Assembly: GCA_002440885.1 (NCBI GenBank)
Contig: DJVY01000002.1
Coordinates: 66,178-130,177 of the forward strand
Direction: 5' to 3'
Source: Bacteroidales bacterium UBA6244
GTDB taxonomy: Bacteria; Bacteroidota; Bacteroidia; Bacteroidales; F082
Length of the DNA stretch: 64,000 nucleotides
Under the pieces are notes generated by a model. That model worked only from the letters and a program-made list of their open reading frames with translations. It ran no database searches and had not been told where the DNA came from. Of the stretch, positions 36,090 through 45,181 are shown in pieces. A program made the translations under genes and the position numbers. Positions within the stretch are counted from its first letter, which is position 1. Each line of letters opens with the position of its first letter.

Positions 36090-37994
36090 ATGACAATAAA
36101 ACCTGTCTTTCTTTTTCTGGTTTTTCTGGCAACTGCACCGGTGTTGCTGCTATCACAAACTGCACCTGTTGACCCCTCAGTTCCAGCCGTGTATTCCGGA
36201 ATAATGGTTCACCCTCAAAAAGGTCTGTATCACCTACCCGTCATTTCAGGCGATACTTTTTGGCTTAAAAAATCTTCCGACACCACCAATCCTTTTAAGT
36301 TATTGACCCTGCCCCGAACTGAGCATCAAAACCTAATATTCGACTTCGGCAATCCCAAACTATTTGGCACGCTCGTATACGGAACTTTTCCTGAAGAAAG
36401 AATGAAATATAGTTTTCCTGCATTCTCAAAAAACTGCAGGATAATCTCTGGAAAAGCAAAAGCAGACCTCTCCGGATTTCTAAGCAAAAACAAATCGCAG
36501 CCTGTCATACTTGTTGCCTATAAGGTGCATGACCAATACGGCCAGCGGCTTTATCAAGGAAAAATTGCAATAAAAACCAGCAATCCTCCGGTACTTAAAC
36601 CTTACCTTATTGAAGGGCCAATGGTTAATGTGGTTACCGATACCTCAGCACGCCTGTCATTTATCGCAAGCAAGGGAGGCGAAACAAGTCTGACGGTGAA
36701 TGACAAGTTGTATAATCAGGCTATAAAAACCAACGAACTCAACACCGGGACTTTTTATGAGTTCGATGTCAGAGGATTACACCCTTTAACGGAATACAGT
36801 TACACCATTACTTACGGTGAATTTTCTGAAACCTATAGCTTTGTTACAGCTCCCACTTCAGGCAGCAGTCACCCGTTTGTTTTTGCCTTCACCTCAGGAT
36901 CGATGGCCAACAAAACCGATATCGCGCAGAGCGAATTGGGCATTAACACAAGCATGCTCGAAAGGCTAGGTATTTTTGCCGGGGATAACCAAGTGTCTTT
37001 TATTCAGTTTTCTGGCAATCTGATCTCCGGCTATTGCACAGAAAGAAGGCAGGCTGCGTTTCAATACCACAATTGGAAAAAGGCTGTAGAATTCTTTGGA
37101 CATTACCTGCCAGTTTACACCACGATGGGGCATCACGAATCACTCAGGTATGTGTTTGATGATGGACAGGGTTCAAGCCTGTCCGTTGACCAGTTTCCCT
37201 TCAATACACAGGCCGCAGAGGCTGTGTTCTCTGCGCAGCTTATCAATCCCGAAAATAGTCCTGAGAGTGAAGATGGAAGTAGGTGTGATCCTTATGAAAA
37301 CCGGGATGATTTTCCCCGATATGACGAACAAGTATATCATTATCAATACGGTAATCTGGCTGTGGTGGTGCTTAACACTCAATATTGGGTTTCGATGCCA
37401 CGGAAAGCCGTACAAGACATAGGAGGCAATGTATCAGGATACATTATGGACAATCAATTGGCTTGGTTGCAAAAAACGTTAACACAATTGGATGAAAACG
37501 AAACAGTTGATCACATCGTGGTGGTTTGCGATGCTCCACTTTTTCCGGTAAACGGGAATTTTGCGACAGGCATGTGGTACGGTGGAAACAACCTGATAAA
37601 ACCAATTGTGGCTGCCGAACCTGCTATGGTGGGAATACTTGAGCGCCGTGATGAGTTAATCGACTGTATGATTAACGAGACCGAAAAGGTGGTTTTGTTA
37701 CTGTCTTCCTCCGAAGTGGGTTATTCGCGTTTGTCGGTAGAGCGCGAAATGCCGCTTTATCCTGAGATATACCGATCAAAAAAAACAAAAATTAAAAAGT
37801 CTGTCACCCAACTCTGCTGTAGTCTTGCCGAAGGCCAGGTTGATTCAAATGAAAATTATCCGTGGCAGGACTTTGTAGCCAAAACCACGTCGCAAGCCGC
37901 AACAGCACTCATCAGCGTAAATGGAGAACAATTAAGCATCAGTGTGGTCAATCCAAAAACAAATGCCCTTATTGACACTTTTCAAATAAAATAA
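36090..37994 (+). CDS. Secreted purple-acid-phosphatase-like protein with degenerate metal motifs
   Basis: 634 residues with a signal peptide (FLFLVFLATAPVLLLSQ). The N-terminal ~240 residues include a fibronectin III-like domain (GPMVNVVTDTSARLSFIASKGGETSL ending SFVTAPT), which in this family precedes a calcineurin-like phosphoesterase domain. The second half has the right order of elements, but the metal-binding motifs are changed: the GD position reads IQFSGNLIS, the GNHE position reads TMGHHES, and no DxH or GHxH is visible. It is probably an exported protein with the phosphoesterase fold and no metallophosphatase activity. It lies alone between the polysaccharide operon and topA. Confidence 0.6.
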   Translation: MTIKPVFLFLVFLATAPVLLLSQTAPVDPSVPAVYSGIMVHPQKGLYHLPVISGDTFWLKKSSDTTNPFKLLTLPRTEHQNLIFDFGNPKLFGTLVYGTFPEERMKYSFPAFSKNCRIISGKAKADLSGFLSKNKSQPVILVAYKVHDQYGQRLYQGKIAIKTSNPPVLKPYLIEGPMVNVVTDTSARLSFIASKGGETSLTVNDKLYNQAIKTNELNTGTFYEFDVRGLHPLTEYSYTITYGEFSETYSFVTAPTSGSSHPFVFAFTSGSMANKTDIAQSELGINTSMLERLGIFAGDNQVSFIQFSGNLISGYCTERRQAAFQYHNWKKAVEFFGHYLPVYTTMGHHESLRYVFDDGQGSSLSVDQFPFNTQAAEAVFSAQLINPENSPESEDGSRCDPYENRDDFPRYDEQVYHYQYGNLAVVVLNTQYWVSMPRKAVQDIGGNVSGYIMDNQLAWLQKTLTQLDENETVDHIVVVCDAPLFPVNGNFATGMWYGGNNLIKPIVAAEPAMVGILERRDELIDCMINETEKVVLLLSSSEVGYSRLSVEREMPLYPEIYRSKKTKIKKSVTQLCCSLAEGQVDSNENYPWQDFVAKTTSQAATALISVNGEQLSISVVNPKTNALIDTFQIK

Positions 37995-38059
37995 CCCGGC
38001 ACTTTTAACAGAAATTAAGGCCAAAAGATAAAGTTTCTGTCTGTCAATACATTTTATAT

Positions 38060-38067
38060 TACTTTTG
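38060..38067 (+). promoter_or_regulatory. Bacteroidota -7 promoter element of topA
   Basis: TACTTTTG, exact TAnnTTTG, 43 bases before the topA ATG. A weak -33 (TTTC at 38034-38037) is 22 bases upstream. Confidence 0.5.
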
Positions 38068-38109
38068 CGCCTTCAAAAAATACCTTAATAATCGATAAAC
38101 TTTTTAGTA

Positions 38110-40431
38110 ATGACAAAAAACCTCGTAATTGTAGAGTCACCGGCAAAAGCAAAAACGATAGAAGGATTCCTTGGAAAAGAATTTGTGGTGAAATCAAGTT
38201 ACGGACACGTAATGGACTTGAACAAGACAAAAATAAGTGTAGATGTTGATAACAATTTTGAGCCGAAGTATGAAGTCAGCGCCGACAAGAAAAAGTTGGT
38301 GGCGGAGCTGAAGAAAATGGCCAAAGAAGCCGAAATGGTTTGGCTGGCCTCTGATGAAGACCGCGAAGGGGAAGCGATCTCTTGGCATTTGTACAATGCC
38401 CTGGGTCTCAAAGAGGAGAAAACCAAGCGCATTGTGTTTCACGAAATCACAAAAAACGCCATTCTCAACGCCATACAAAACCCCCGTTCCATTGACCATA
38501 ACTTGGTTAGCGCGCAGCAAGCCCGCCGCGTTCTGGATCGACTGGTGGGTTATGAATTGTCGCCCTTGCTCTGGAAAAAAGTTAAACCATCACTCAGCGC
38601 AGGACGTGTACAGTCGGTAGCAGTGCGACTTATCGTTGAGAGAGAAGAAGAAATAAAAGGCTTCAATTCGACCTCTTCCTATCGTGTGGTTGGCGATTTT
38701 GTTTTGAGTGAAGACAAAGAGAAACAAATGTTTCAGGGCGAATACCCCATTCGTTTTAACGAGAATAAGGAAGCGCACACCTTTTTAACCAGTCAAATCG
38801 ACGCCAGTTTTAAGGTAAAACAGGTTGAAACAAAGCCCGCGAAGAAGTCGCCTGCCGCGCCATTTACCACCTCCACACTGCAACAGGAAGCGGCCCGAAA
38901 GCTAAGTTTTTCGGTTGCCAACACCATGCGTGTGGCACAAAACCTCTACGAGTCAGGGAAAATTACGTACATGCGTACCGACTCGGTTAACCTATCGGAT
39001 TATGCCTTGAAAATGGCCAGAGAGGAAATCACAAAATCCTACGGCGACAAGTATGTGAAAACCAGAAAGTATGCCACCAAAACCAAAGGGGCACAAGAGG
39101 CACATGAGGCCATCAGACCTACCGACCTTCACGAATCGACAATAAAAGCCGGTTCCGACGAGCAGCGTTTGTATGAATTGATTTGGAAACGTACCATCGC
39201 TTCGCAAATGAGTGATGCCGAACTGGAAAGAACCCAGGTAAAAATTGAATCCAGTGGCGCTGAACAGTTTTTTGTGGCCTCAGGAGAAGTAATCAAATTC
39301 GACGGATTTTTAAAAGTATACCTCGAAGGATCAGATGATGAACCGGGTGAACAAGAAGGAATTTTGCCTGCAATGAAAGCCAACGATCGGCTTAACCTAT
39401 TGCAAATGACCGCAAAAGAGAGGTTCTCAAAACATCCGCCACGATACACCGAAGCCAGTTTGGTAAAGAAACTCGAAGAGCTGGGTATTGGTCGCCCTTC
39501 TACTTATGCTCCTACCATTTCAACCATTCAAAAACGTGAGTATGTGGTTAAGGAAACCAGAAAATCGGAGAAAAGAACCATCCAACTGATTACGCTGTCC
39601 AGCAACAAAATTACCGAGAAGAAACTTTCAGAGAACATCTCATCCGAGCAATCGAAATTGTTTCCTACAGATATTGGTGCTTTGGTTACCAAATTTCTCA
39701 TGCAATATTTTGATGATATTCTGGATTATCAATTTACGGCCACCGTTGAAAAAGAGTTTGATGAAATTGCTGACGGATTAAAAGAATGGAATCAGATGAT
39801 TAAAGAATTCTATGGTCCGTTCCACAACAAAATTGCTGAAACTCAGGAAAATTCAGGTAAATTTAGTGGCGAAAAACTGTTGGGTGTTGATCCCGATACA
39901 GGCAAAAATGTTTTTGTTAAAGTAGGCAGGTTTGGTCCGTTAGCACAAATTGGCGATACCGAATCAGAGGAAAAACCCCGATTTGCCGGTCTGCGCAAAA
40001 ATCAGAGCATTGAAACCATTACGCTCGAGGAAGCCTTACGTTTGTTCGATTTTCCACGATCCCTCGGAGTTCTCGAAGATGAAGAGGTAACAGTTGCTAT
40101 CGGAAGGTTTGGTCCGTATATTAAATTTAACAAAGGGTTTTTCTCACTAAAAAAGGACGACGATCCGGGCAGCATTGAACTGGAACGTGCCATCGAAATA
40201 ATCCGTGATAAGCAACAAGCTGATAAGGAAAAACTCATTAAAAAATTCGATGAAGATCCGGATGTGCAACTTCTAAACGGAAGATACGGCCCTTATCTGG
40301 TCATCAAAAAGAAAAATTTTAAACTTCCGAAGGGTACTGATCCTCAGACGTTGTCGCTGGAGGATTGTTATAAAATAGCTGAGGATCCAAACAATACGCC
40401 TAAGAAACGTTTTGTGAAAAAGAAAAAATAA
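38110..40431 (+). CDS. topA: DNA topoisomerase I
   Basis: Type IA topoisomerase relaxing negative supercoils. The Toprim domain is at the N-terminus (IVESPAKAKTIEGFLG with the Glu; DEDREGEAI with DxDxE). The active-site Tyr is Y287 in GKITYMRTDSVNLS. The C-terminal part has no C4 zinc fingers; instead there are three copies of a GRFGP-type repeat (KVGRFGPLAQIG, AIGRFGPYIKFN, LNGRYGPYLVIK), the Toprim C-terminal repeat seen in this phylum. The length of 773 fits Bacteroidota TopA. It is followed 60 bases later by the arginase-fold gene in the same direction. Confidence 0.97.
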   Translation: MTKNLVIVESPAKAKTIEGFLGKEFVVKSSYGHVMDLNKTKISVDVDNNFEPKYEVSADKKKLVAELKKMAKEAEMVWLASDEDREGEAISWHLYNALGLKEEKTKRIVFHEITKNAILNAIQNPRSIDHNLVSAQQARRVLDRLVGYELSPLLWKKVKPSLSAGRVQSVAVRLIVEREEEIKGFNSTSSYRVVGDFVLSEDKEKQMFQGEYPIRFNENKEAHTFLTSQIDASFKVKQVETKPAKKSPAAPFTTSTLQQEAARKLSFSVANTMRVAQNLYESGKITYMRTDSVNLSDYALKMAREEITKSYGDKYVKTRKYATKTKGAQEAHEAIRPTDLHESTIKAGSDEQRLYELIWKRTIASQMSDAELERTQVKIESSGAEQFFVASGEVIKFDGFLKVYLEGSDDEPGEQEGILPAMKANDRLNLLQMTAKERFSKHPPRYTEASLVKKLEELGIGRPSTYAPTISTIQKREYVVKETRKSEKRTIQLITLSSNKITEKKLSENISSEQSKLFPTDIGALVTKFLMQYFDDILDYQFTATVEKEFDEIADGLKEWNQMIKEFYGPFHNKIAETQENSGKFSGEKLLGVDPDTGKNVFVKVGRFGPLAQIGDTESEEKPRFAGLRKNQSIETITLEEALRLFDFPRSLGVLEDEEVTVAIGRFGPYIKFNKGFFSLKKDDDPGSIELERAIEIIRDKQQADKEKLIKKFDEDPDVQLLNGRYGPYLVIKKKNFKLPKGTDPQTLSLEDCYKIAEDPNNTPKKRFVKKKK

Positions 40432-40490
40432 ACCTTTTGACAGGATGAATATTTCAGTACTTTCGTTTCCAAAAGCATGAAAACCCGGGT

Positions 40491-41666
40491 ATGGAATTGA
40501 ATCAATATTTTCATCCGATAGAGGCCAGTTGGATAAATGAGCTGAAACACTCAGGCCGTTATAGGTTTGCCGATATGGTAGCAACTTATACCACCGAAAG
40601 TTCGTTTCCTGATCTTTCTGAATTTAAGCTGGCCATAATCGGTGTTCCCGAAGATCGTGGATCGGTGTTAAACGCAGGGTGCTCGCAAGCTCCCGATCAG
40701 GTACGTGTTCACCTATACAAACTTTTCACCCATTGGAATCACTTGTCGATATGCGATCTGGGCAACGTGATTCAGGGTCATCGTCTTGAGGATACGTATT
40801 TCGCCGTGAAGGAAATCATATCTTATCTGGTACGAAATCAAATCCTGCCTGTCATCATCGGCGGAAGCCAGGACCTTACTTATGCCAACTACCTGGCTTA
40901 TGAAAATATAGGACGCATTATCAATATTGCGGCCATCGATCCGATGTTTGATCTGGGTCATGATGAACATGAACTCAATAGCCAAAGCTATCTGAGCAGA
41001 ATTATTCTCCATCAGCCCAATTTTCTTTTCAACTACACCAACATAGGATATCAAACCTATTTTGTGGATCAGGATTCGCTCATATTGATGAAAAACCTTT
41101 ACTTCGACGTGTTTAGGTTGGGAAATGTGCGCGCCAACATTGAGGAAACAGAACCCATGGTGCGCAATGCCGATATCCTGAGCATTGACGTAACTTCAAT
41201 CCGTCATTCAGATGCTCCGGCAAGTAACCAAAGTTCACCTAATGGCTTTTATGGGGAAGAAATTTGCCAGATTTGTCGGTATGCGGGCATGAGCGACAAA
41301 CTGACCAGCATAGGTTTTTACGAACTAAATCCTGCACTGGATGTGAGCGATCAGTCAGCCTTTCTCTTTGCCGAAATGATTTGGTATTTTCTGGACGGAT
41401 TTGCCAACCGTCAGCACGATTTTCCGGAAAAAACAAGCGAAGACTTCATTAAATATACTGTTCATAACGAAGAGTTCAGCGAAGAACTGGTCTTTTTAAA
41501 AAGCAAGAAAACCAACCGCTGGTGGATGGTGGTAGGGACAAAAGAGGTGATTGGGCGAAAATATACCAGACATCAATATGTTCCATGCAGCTATAGCGAC
41601 TACCAGATGGCTCTTAATCAGGAAATCCCGGACAGGTGGTGGAAAGTGCAGCAAAAAATAATGTAA
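40491..41666 (+). CDS. Arginase/formimidoylglutamase-fold protein, probably metal-free
   Basis: 391 residues with the ureohydrolase (arginase) fold: LAIIGVPEDRGSVLNAGCSQAPDQVR at the N-terminus, then the strand order of the family. The manganese ligands are mostly replaced. GG(D/H)H reads GGSQD (124-128), DAHxD reads DPMFD (150-154), and the SxDxD strand reads SIDVTSIRHSDAP, with D233 kept and T235 in place of Asp. It is therefore not expected to hydrolyse formimidoylglutamate or arginine, although databases usually call such genes formimidoylglutamase. It is co-directional with topA (60-base gap), and its stop is two bases from that of the convergent ruvC. The conserved pairing with topA suggests an unknown structural or regulatory role. 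Confidence 0.75.
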   Translation: MELNQYFHPIEASWINELKHSGRYRFADMVATYTTESSFPDLSEFKLAIIGVPEDRGSVLNAGCSQAPDQVRVHLYKLFTHWNHLSICDLGNVIQGHRLEDTYFAVKEIISYLVRNQILPVIIGGSQDLTYANYLAYENIGRIINIAAIDPMFDLGHDEHELNSQSYLSRIILHQPNFLFNYTNIGYQTYFVDQDSLILMKNLYFDVFRLGNVRANIEETEPMVRNADILSIDVTSIRHSDAPASNQSSPNGFYGEEICQICRYAGMSDKLTSIGFYELNPALDVSDQSAFLFAEMIWYFLDGFANRQHDFPEKTSEDFIKYTVHNEEFSEELVFLKSKKTNRWWMVVGTKEVIGRKYTRHQYVPCSYSDYQMALNQEIPDRWWKVQQKIM

Positions 41667-41668
41667 CG

Positions 41669-42217
41669 TTACTTTTTTTTGCGGTCCGGATTATCTTGTA
41701 AAAAGGATTTCCAACCGCTATATGATTTTGATGTTGAGGTAGCCTTGCCCTGGAAGAAGTGACAAACGGCAGCGGCCAATCCGTCGGTAGCATCAAGATA
41801 TTCAGGAGCTTCTTCAATTTTCAATAAATTGGTTAACATACCTGCCACTTGTTCTTTGCTTGCACTTCCGTTTCCGGTAATGGATTGTTTGATTTTTTTT
41901 GGCGAATACTCAAAAATCGGGATGTCTTTATAAAGGCCAGCGGCCATCGCAACTCCTTGTGCCCGACCCAATTTAAGCATCGACTGCACGTTCTTTCCAA
42001 AAAATGGAGCTTCGATAGCCAATTCATCGGGATGGTATTGTTCGATTAGTCCAAGTGTCCGTTCAAAAATCTTTTTTAATTTTAGCGCATGATTTTCATA
42101 GGCCGCCAGCTTAAGCACACCAAGGGTAATCAACTTCATGCTGTTGCCCTGCTGATGTATAATACCATACCCCATTATGTTTGTCCCGGGGTCAATACCA
42201 AGAATGATGCGTTCCAA
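41669..42217 (-). CDS. ruvC: Holliday junction resolvase RuvC
   Basis: Dimeric nuclease that cuts four-way junctions made by RuvAB. The first catalytic Asp is in [14 protein letters not shown]; the later acidic residues are in [13 protein letters not shown] and the C-terminal [14 protein letters not shown]. No ATG exists near the start. The TTG at 42217 gives the canonical short N-terminus [11 protein letters not shown]; another in-frame TTG at 42247 would add ten residues and overlap the divergent gene. About 182 residues is normal. It is divergent from the flippase-like gene with about 20 bases between starts, so the two must share a very compact promoter region. Confidence 0.93.
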   Translation of the reverse strand: MERIILGIDPGTNIMGYGIIHQQGNSMKLITLGVLKLAAYENHALKLKKIFERTLGLIEQYHPDELAIEAPFFGKNVQSMLKLGRAQGVAMAAGLYKDIPIFEYSPKKIKQSITGNGSASKEQVAGMLTNLLKIEEAPEYLDATDGLAAAVCHFFQGKATSTSKSYSGWKSFLQDNPDRKKK

Positions 42218-42237
42218 ATGACGAGATTCTAATTTAA

Positions 42238-43260
42238 ATGAACACAAAACTACGGAAAACCACGAACACTGTCATCAAATTATTGGTGGTCGTCGTAACA
42301 TTTGTTTTCCTGTACAATCAACTGGTAACCAGACATGATCTGGAAAATATTTTGCCCTATTTCTCTGAAGTCTACCGAACGCATGGCCTTTCACCTTTGT
42401 GGATTGTTATCATTGCGCTGCTGGCTGTGAATATCAGCCTCGAGACGATCAAGTGGAAGTATGTCATCGCTAAACTTGAAAAGGTTCCCTTTTTAAGGGC
42501 ACTTAAAGCCGTTCTGGCCGGTATGGCGGTTAGTATGTTTATGCCAAACCGGGTAGGCGACTATTTGGGCAGGGTCTTTATTCTTAAACAAGCCGACAGA
42601 TTACAAGCCGTAATGGTTACCATTTTGGGAAGCATGGCACAGCTGGTAACAACTTTACTATTCGGTCTCATTTCAACTTTTTTTTATTACCCTGTGGTTT
42701 TTGATATAACTATACCATTCCACCGCTGGGTTTATTCGGGTATAATAGTGGGCGGTCTCATAACAGGAACGATTTTGGTTCTGTCATTTCTAAATTTCAG
42801 CACTTTTTCGCTCATTCTTAAGCGGATAAGTGGCAAGGGGTACAAACGGGTAAAAAAATATACCGATGTTTTTCAGCTTTTCTCTTCCCTCGAATTAACG
42901 TGGATTCTTGTGTTAAGTATTGCACGCTATCTGGTGTTTTCGTTACAGTTTTTTTTACTTCTTCACGTTTTTCAAATCCCGTTAACCTATTTCCCAGCCA
43001 TGATGCTGATTGGAATGGTTTATCTTTTTATGACAGGAATACCCACCATTGCGCTAACAGAATTTAGCATCAGAAGCTCGGTGAGCATTACCATTTTCGA
43101 GACCTATCTGCTCATGATGGGCATTTGGCACGAACAATTCGTTTTTGGTATTGCGGCTGCTTCCTCCATTTTATGGATAATCAACCTGATTTTCCCGGCA
43201 GCTGTCGGCATTCTTTTCATTTTTAGTTTACGCTTTATCCGGAAAGATCATGTGGATTAG
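42238..43260 (+). CDS. Lysylphosphatidylglycerol synthase/flippase-type membrane protein
   Basis: 340 residues with seven to eight hydrophobic helices and the LPG_synthase_TM (UPF0104, AglD-like) pattern: [27 protein letters not shown] followed by [15 protein letters not shown] near residue 105, and the late helix motif around [15 protein letters not shown]. Members are membrane domains of MprF-like proteins or stand-alone proteins near glycosyltransferases; a role in moving or presenting lipid-linked sugars is assumed but not proven. The following glycosyltransferase starts inside this gene (11-base overlap), so the two are translationally coupled and likely act in one pathway. Confidence 0.8.
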   Translation: MNTKLRKTTNTVIKLLVVVVTFVFLYNQLVTRHDLENILPYFSEVYRTHGLSPLWIVIIALLAVNISLETIKWKYVIAKLEKVPFLRALKAVLAGMAVSMFMPNRVGDYLGRVFILKQADRLQAVMVTILGSMAQLVTTLLFGLISTFFYYPVVFDITIPFHRWVYSGIIVGGLITGTILVLSFLNFSTFSLILKRISGKGYKRVKKYTDVFQLFSSLELTWILVLSIARYLVFSLQFFLLLHVFQIPLTYFPAMMLIGMVYLFMTGIPTIALTEFSIRSSVSITIFETYLLMMGIWHEQFVFGIAAASSILWIINLIFPAAVGILFIFSLRFIRKDHVD

Positions 43261-44386
43261 CCTGATTTCATATTTTGTTATGGGCGTTACCATGGCCTAT
43301 TTGCTCATGATGCTATTAATGGCAATGGGTTGGATCAGGTTGTCCATTCAACCCGATTACAGCGATCAAACTCTGCCAAAAGTTTCGGTGGTGGTAGCCG
43401 CACGAAATGAGGAACCTGTGATTGAAAATCTCATTCAATGTCTTATTAATCAAAGTTATCCGAAACATTTGCTGGAACTTATTATTGTAGACGACAATTC
43501 ATCTGATAACACCAAAGCCATTGCACAAAAACACGCGAAGAACCATGTTAATGGCCAATTTTATGTATTAAGCAGCGAAGGCGAAGGTAAAAAAGCAGCA
43601 CTGCGACAAGGTATCATGCACTCTGGCGGTGATATTATCGTAACTACCGATGCCGACTGCACCATGCCGGAAGATTGGATAAAGACATTGATACGACCTT
43701 TTTGTGACAACAACACCATGATTGTACTTTCGTCTGTTGTTTACCATAAAACAAATGGTTTTTTACAACAATTCTTTGCCATTGAGTTTATGAGTTTGGT
43801 GGCCTCAGGGGCGGGTGCGGCGGGACTAGGCCTTCCGTTTATGGGAAATGCAGCCAACATGGCCTTTCGGCGAAGCGTATATGAGCAGGCACATCAAAGT
43901 GCTGAATACAATCATTACACGTCCGGTGACGATATTTTTCTTCTACATCAAACCATACACAAACACGGCCATAAGAGCATTTGCTTTTTACCACGCAAAG
44001 AAGCCATTGTTACAACGGTTCCGCCAAACAATTTGTCGCAATTCATAATACAACGATTGCGTTGGGCTTCTAAATCAAAAGGTTACAAACTGCCTATGGC
44101 CATTGGGGTCGCAATAATTGTTTTGCTCATGAACAGTATACTCGCAATAAGCTTGATAGCCGGAGTTTTCATCCCCTGGATTCTAATAATTTTCGCCTTG
44201 TTGATGCTAACCAAAATGTTGGCCGACTTTCCATTAATCAACCGCTTTACGCGTTTTGTTCAACGCAGAGATTTAATGCCGTTTTTCGTTCCTTTCAGCG
44301 TGATCTACCCCTTTTATCTGACTTTGACCGGAATTTCTTCTTTCTTCGTCAGGTTTACGTGGAAAGGGCGGCGGTATTCAAAGTAG
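43250..44386 (+). CDS. Membrane glycosyltransferase, family 2
   Basis: 378 residues. One N-terminal helix (FVMGVTMAYLLMMLLMAMGW) precedes a cytosolic GT-A domain with SVVVAARNEEPVIENL, the VDDNSSDNT motif, the metal-binding TTDADCTMP, the acceptor region GDDIFLLHQ, and QRLRWASK (the QxxRW motif of processive-type GT2). Two or three C-terminal helices follow. It resembles ceramide/beta-glycan GT2 enzymes with membrane anchors. The substrate is unknown, but coupling to the flippase-like gene (11-base overlap) suggests a lipid-linked glycan or glycolipid. It ends three bases from the convergent ispD stop. Confidence 0.88.
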   Translation: MWISLISYFVMGVTMAYLLMMLLMAMGWIRLSIQPDYSDQTLPKVSVVVAARNEEPVIENLIQCLINQSYPKHLLELIIVDDNSSDNTKAIAQKHAKNHVNGQFYVLSSEGEGKKAALRQGIMHSGGDIIVTTDADCTMPEDWIKTLIRPFCDNNTMIVLSSVVYHKTNGFLQQFFAIEFMSLVASGAGAAGLGLPFMGNAANMAFRRSVYEQAHQSAEYNHYTSGDDIFLLHQTIHKHGHKSICFLPRKEAIVTTVPPNNLSQFIIQRLRWASKSKGYKLPMAIGVAIIVLLMNSILAISLIAGVFIPWILIIFALLMLTKMLADFPLINRFTRFVQRRDLMPFFVPFSVIYPFYLTLTGISSFFVRFTWKGRRYSK

Positions 44387-44389
44387 CTT

Positions 44390-45061
44390 TCAGAAACCTT
44401 TTTCTTTGATAAGCAGTTCAGCCAATCCCAAATCGAGTGGCGTTGTAATCTTGATGTTTTCAGATTCACCATCGATAAGGATTACCGGATAACCGATGCT
44501 TTCGAGTACAGAGGCATCATCAGTAAATTTTTCATCGAATGATTGCCGGTAAGCTTGCAAAATCAGGTTACTGCGAAAAACCTGAGGCGTTTGCACCAAC
44601 CGATATTGTGAACGATCGAGGGATTTGTTGTGAGGACCTGAAACATAGCGTATTGATTCATCAACAGGAACTACCGGTACAGCACAGGTTTTTTGTTCAG
44701 CTGTTTTGAAGGCATTGGCGATCAGCTCTTTAGACACAAAAGGACGTGCTGCATCATGAATGGCCACCAAAGAAGGATTGGTAACCAACCGCATGCCGGC
44801 AACCACCGAGTGAAACCTGGTGGGACCTCCTGCAACTACACTATGCTCGATTTTAAAGTTGTGCGTTTTGCACAACTCCTTCCACAATTCTTGCCATTGC
44901 TCATTTAATACGAGTACAAATTCGGTTTCCTCCAGTGCCGAGAAAGCTTCAAAAGCATGCATAATAACCGGCTTCCCGGCAAGTAAGGCAAATTGTTTAG
45001 GTATCTCTGAACCAAACCTGAGGCCTTCGCCACCGGCCATGATTAGAATGTATTTTTTCAT
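44390..45061 (-). CDS. ispD: 2-C-methyl-D-erythritol 4-phosphate cytidylyltransferase
   Basis: Third step of the MEP isoprenoid pathway: CTP plus methylerythritol phosphate gives CDP-methylerythritol. The CTP-binding loop reads MAGGEGLRFGSEIPKQFALL, and VAIHDAARPFVSKE and DDASVLESIGYPVILIDG are the other conserved blocks. 223 residues is standard. A TATTTTTG promoter hexad lies 44 bases upstream (45105-45112), just after the queA terminator. The first loop normally reads AAGxGxR; here MAGGEGLR keeps the needed glycine and arginine positions. Confidence 0.94.
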   Translation of the reverse strand: MKKYILIMAGGEGLRFGSEIPKQFALLAGKPVIMHAFEAFSALEETEFVLVLNEQWQELWKELCKTHNFKIEHSVVAGGPTRFHSVVAGMRLVTNPSLVAIHDAARPFVSKELIANAFKTAEQKTCAVPVVPVDESIRYVSGPHNKSLDRSQYRLVQTPQVFRSNLILQAYRQSFDEKFTDDASVLESIGYPVILIDGESENIKITTPLDLGLAELLIKEKGF

Positions 45062-45104
45062 GAAAATGATTTCGTTATTTATAAAACCTGCTATCCAACT
45101 ACTA

Positions 45105-45112
45105 CAAAAATA
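45105..45112 (-). promoter_or_regulatory. Bacteroidota -7 promoter element of ispD
   Basis: Minus strand TATTTTTG, exact TAnnTTTG. A TTG at 45137-45135 lies 22 bases upstream, inside the 3' side of the queA terminator. Confidence 0.5.
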
Positions 45113-45135
45113 AAAAATGGATGGGCAGTGAAAAC

Positions 45136-45164
45136 AAGCAACCCGGCATTAAACCGGGTTGTTT
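45136..45164 (-). terminator. Rho-independent terminator of queA
   Basis: CAACCCGG (45139-45146) and CCGGGTTG (45154-45161) form a perfect 8-bp stem, extended to 11 bp with one G-T pair; the loop is 7 bases. On the minus strand it is followed by TTGTTTTC and lies about 20 bases after the queA stop. Confidence 0.8.
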
Positions 45165-45181
45165 ACAATATTATTGGTTTA

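Noticed and set aside
40491..41666. Active formimidoylglutamase (hutG)
   Set aside because: The metal ligand motifs are replaced and no histidine degradation genes are nearby.
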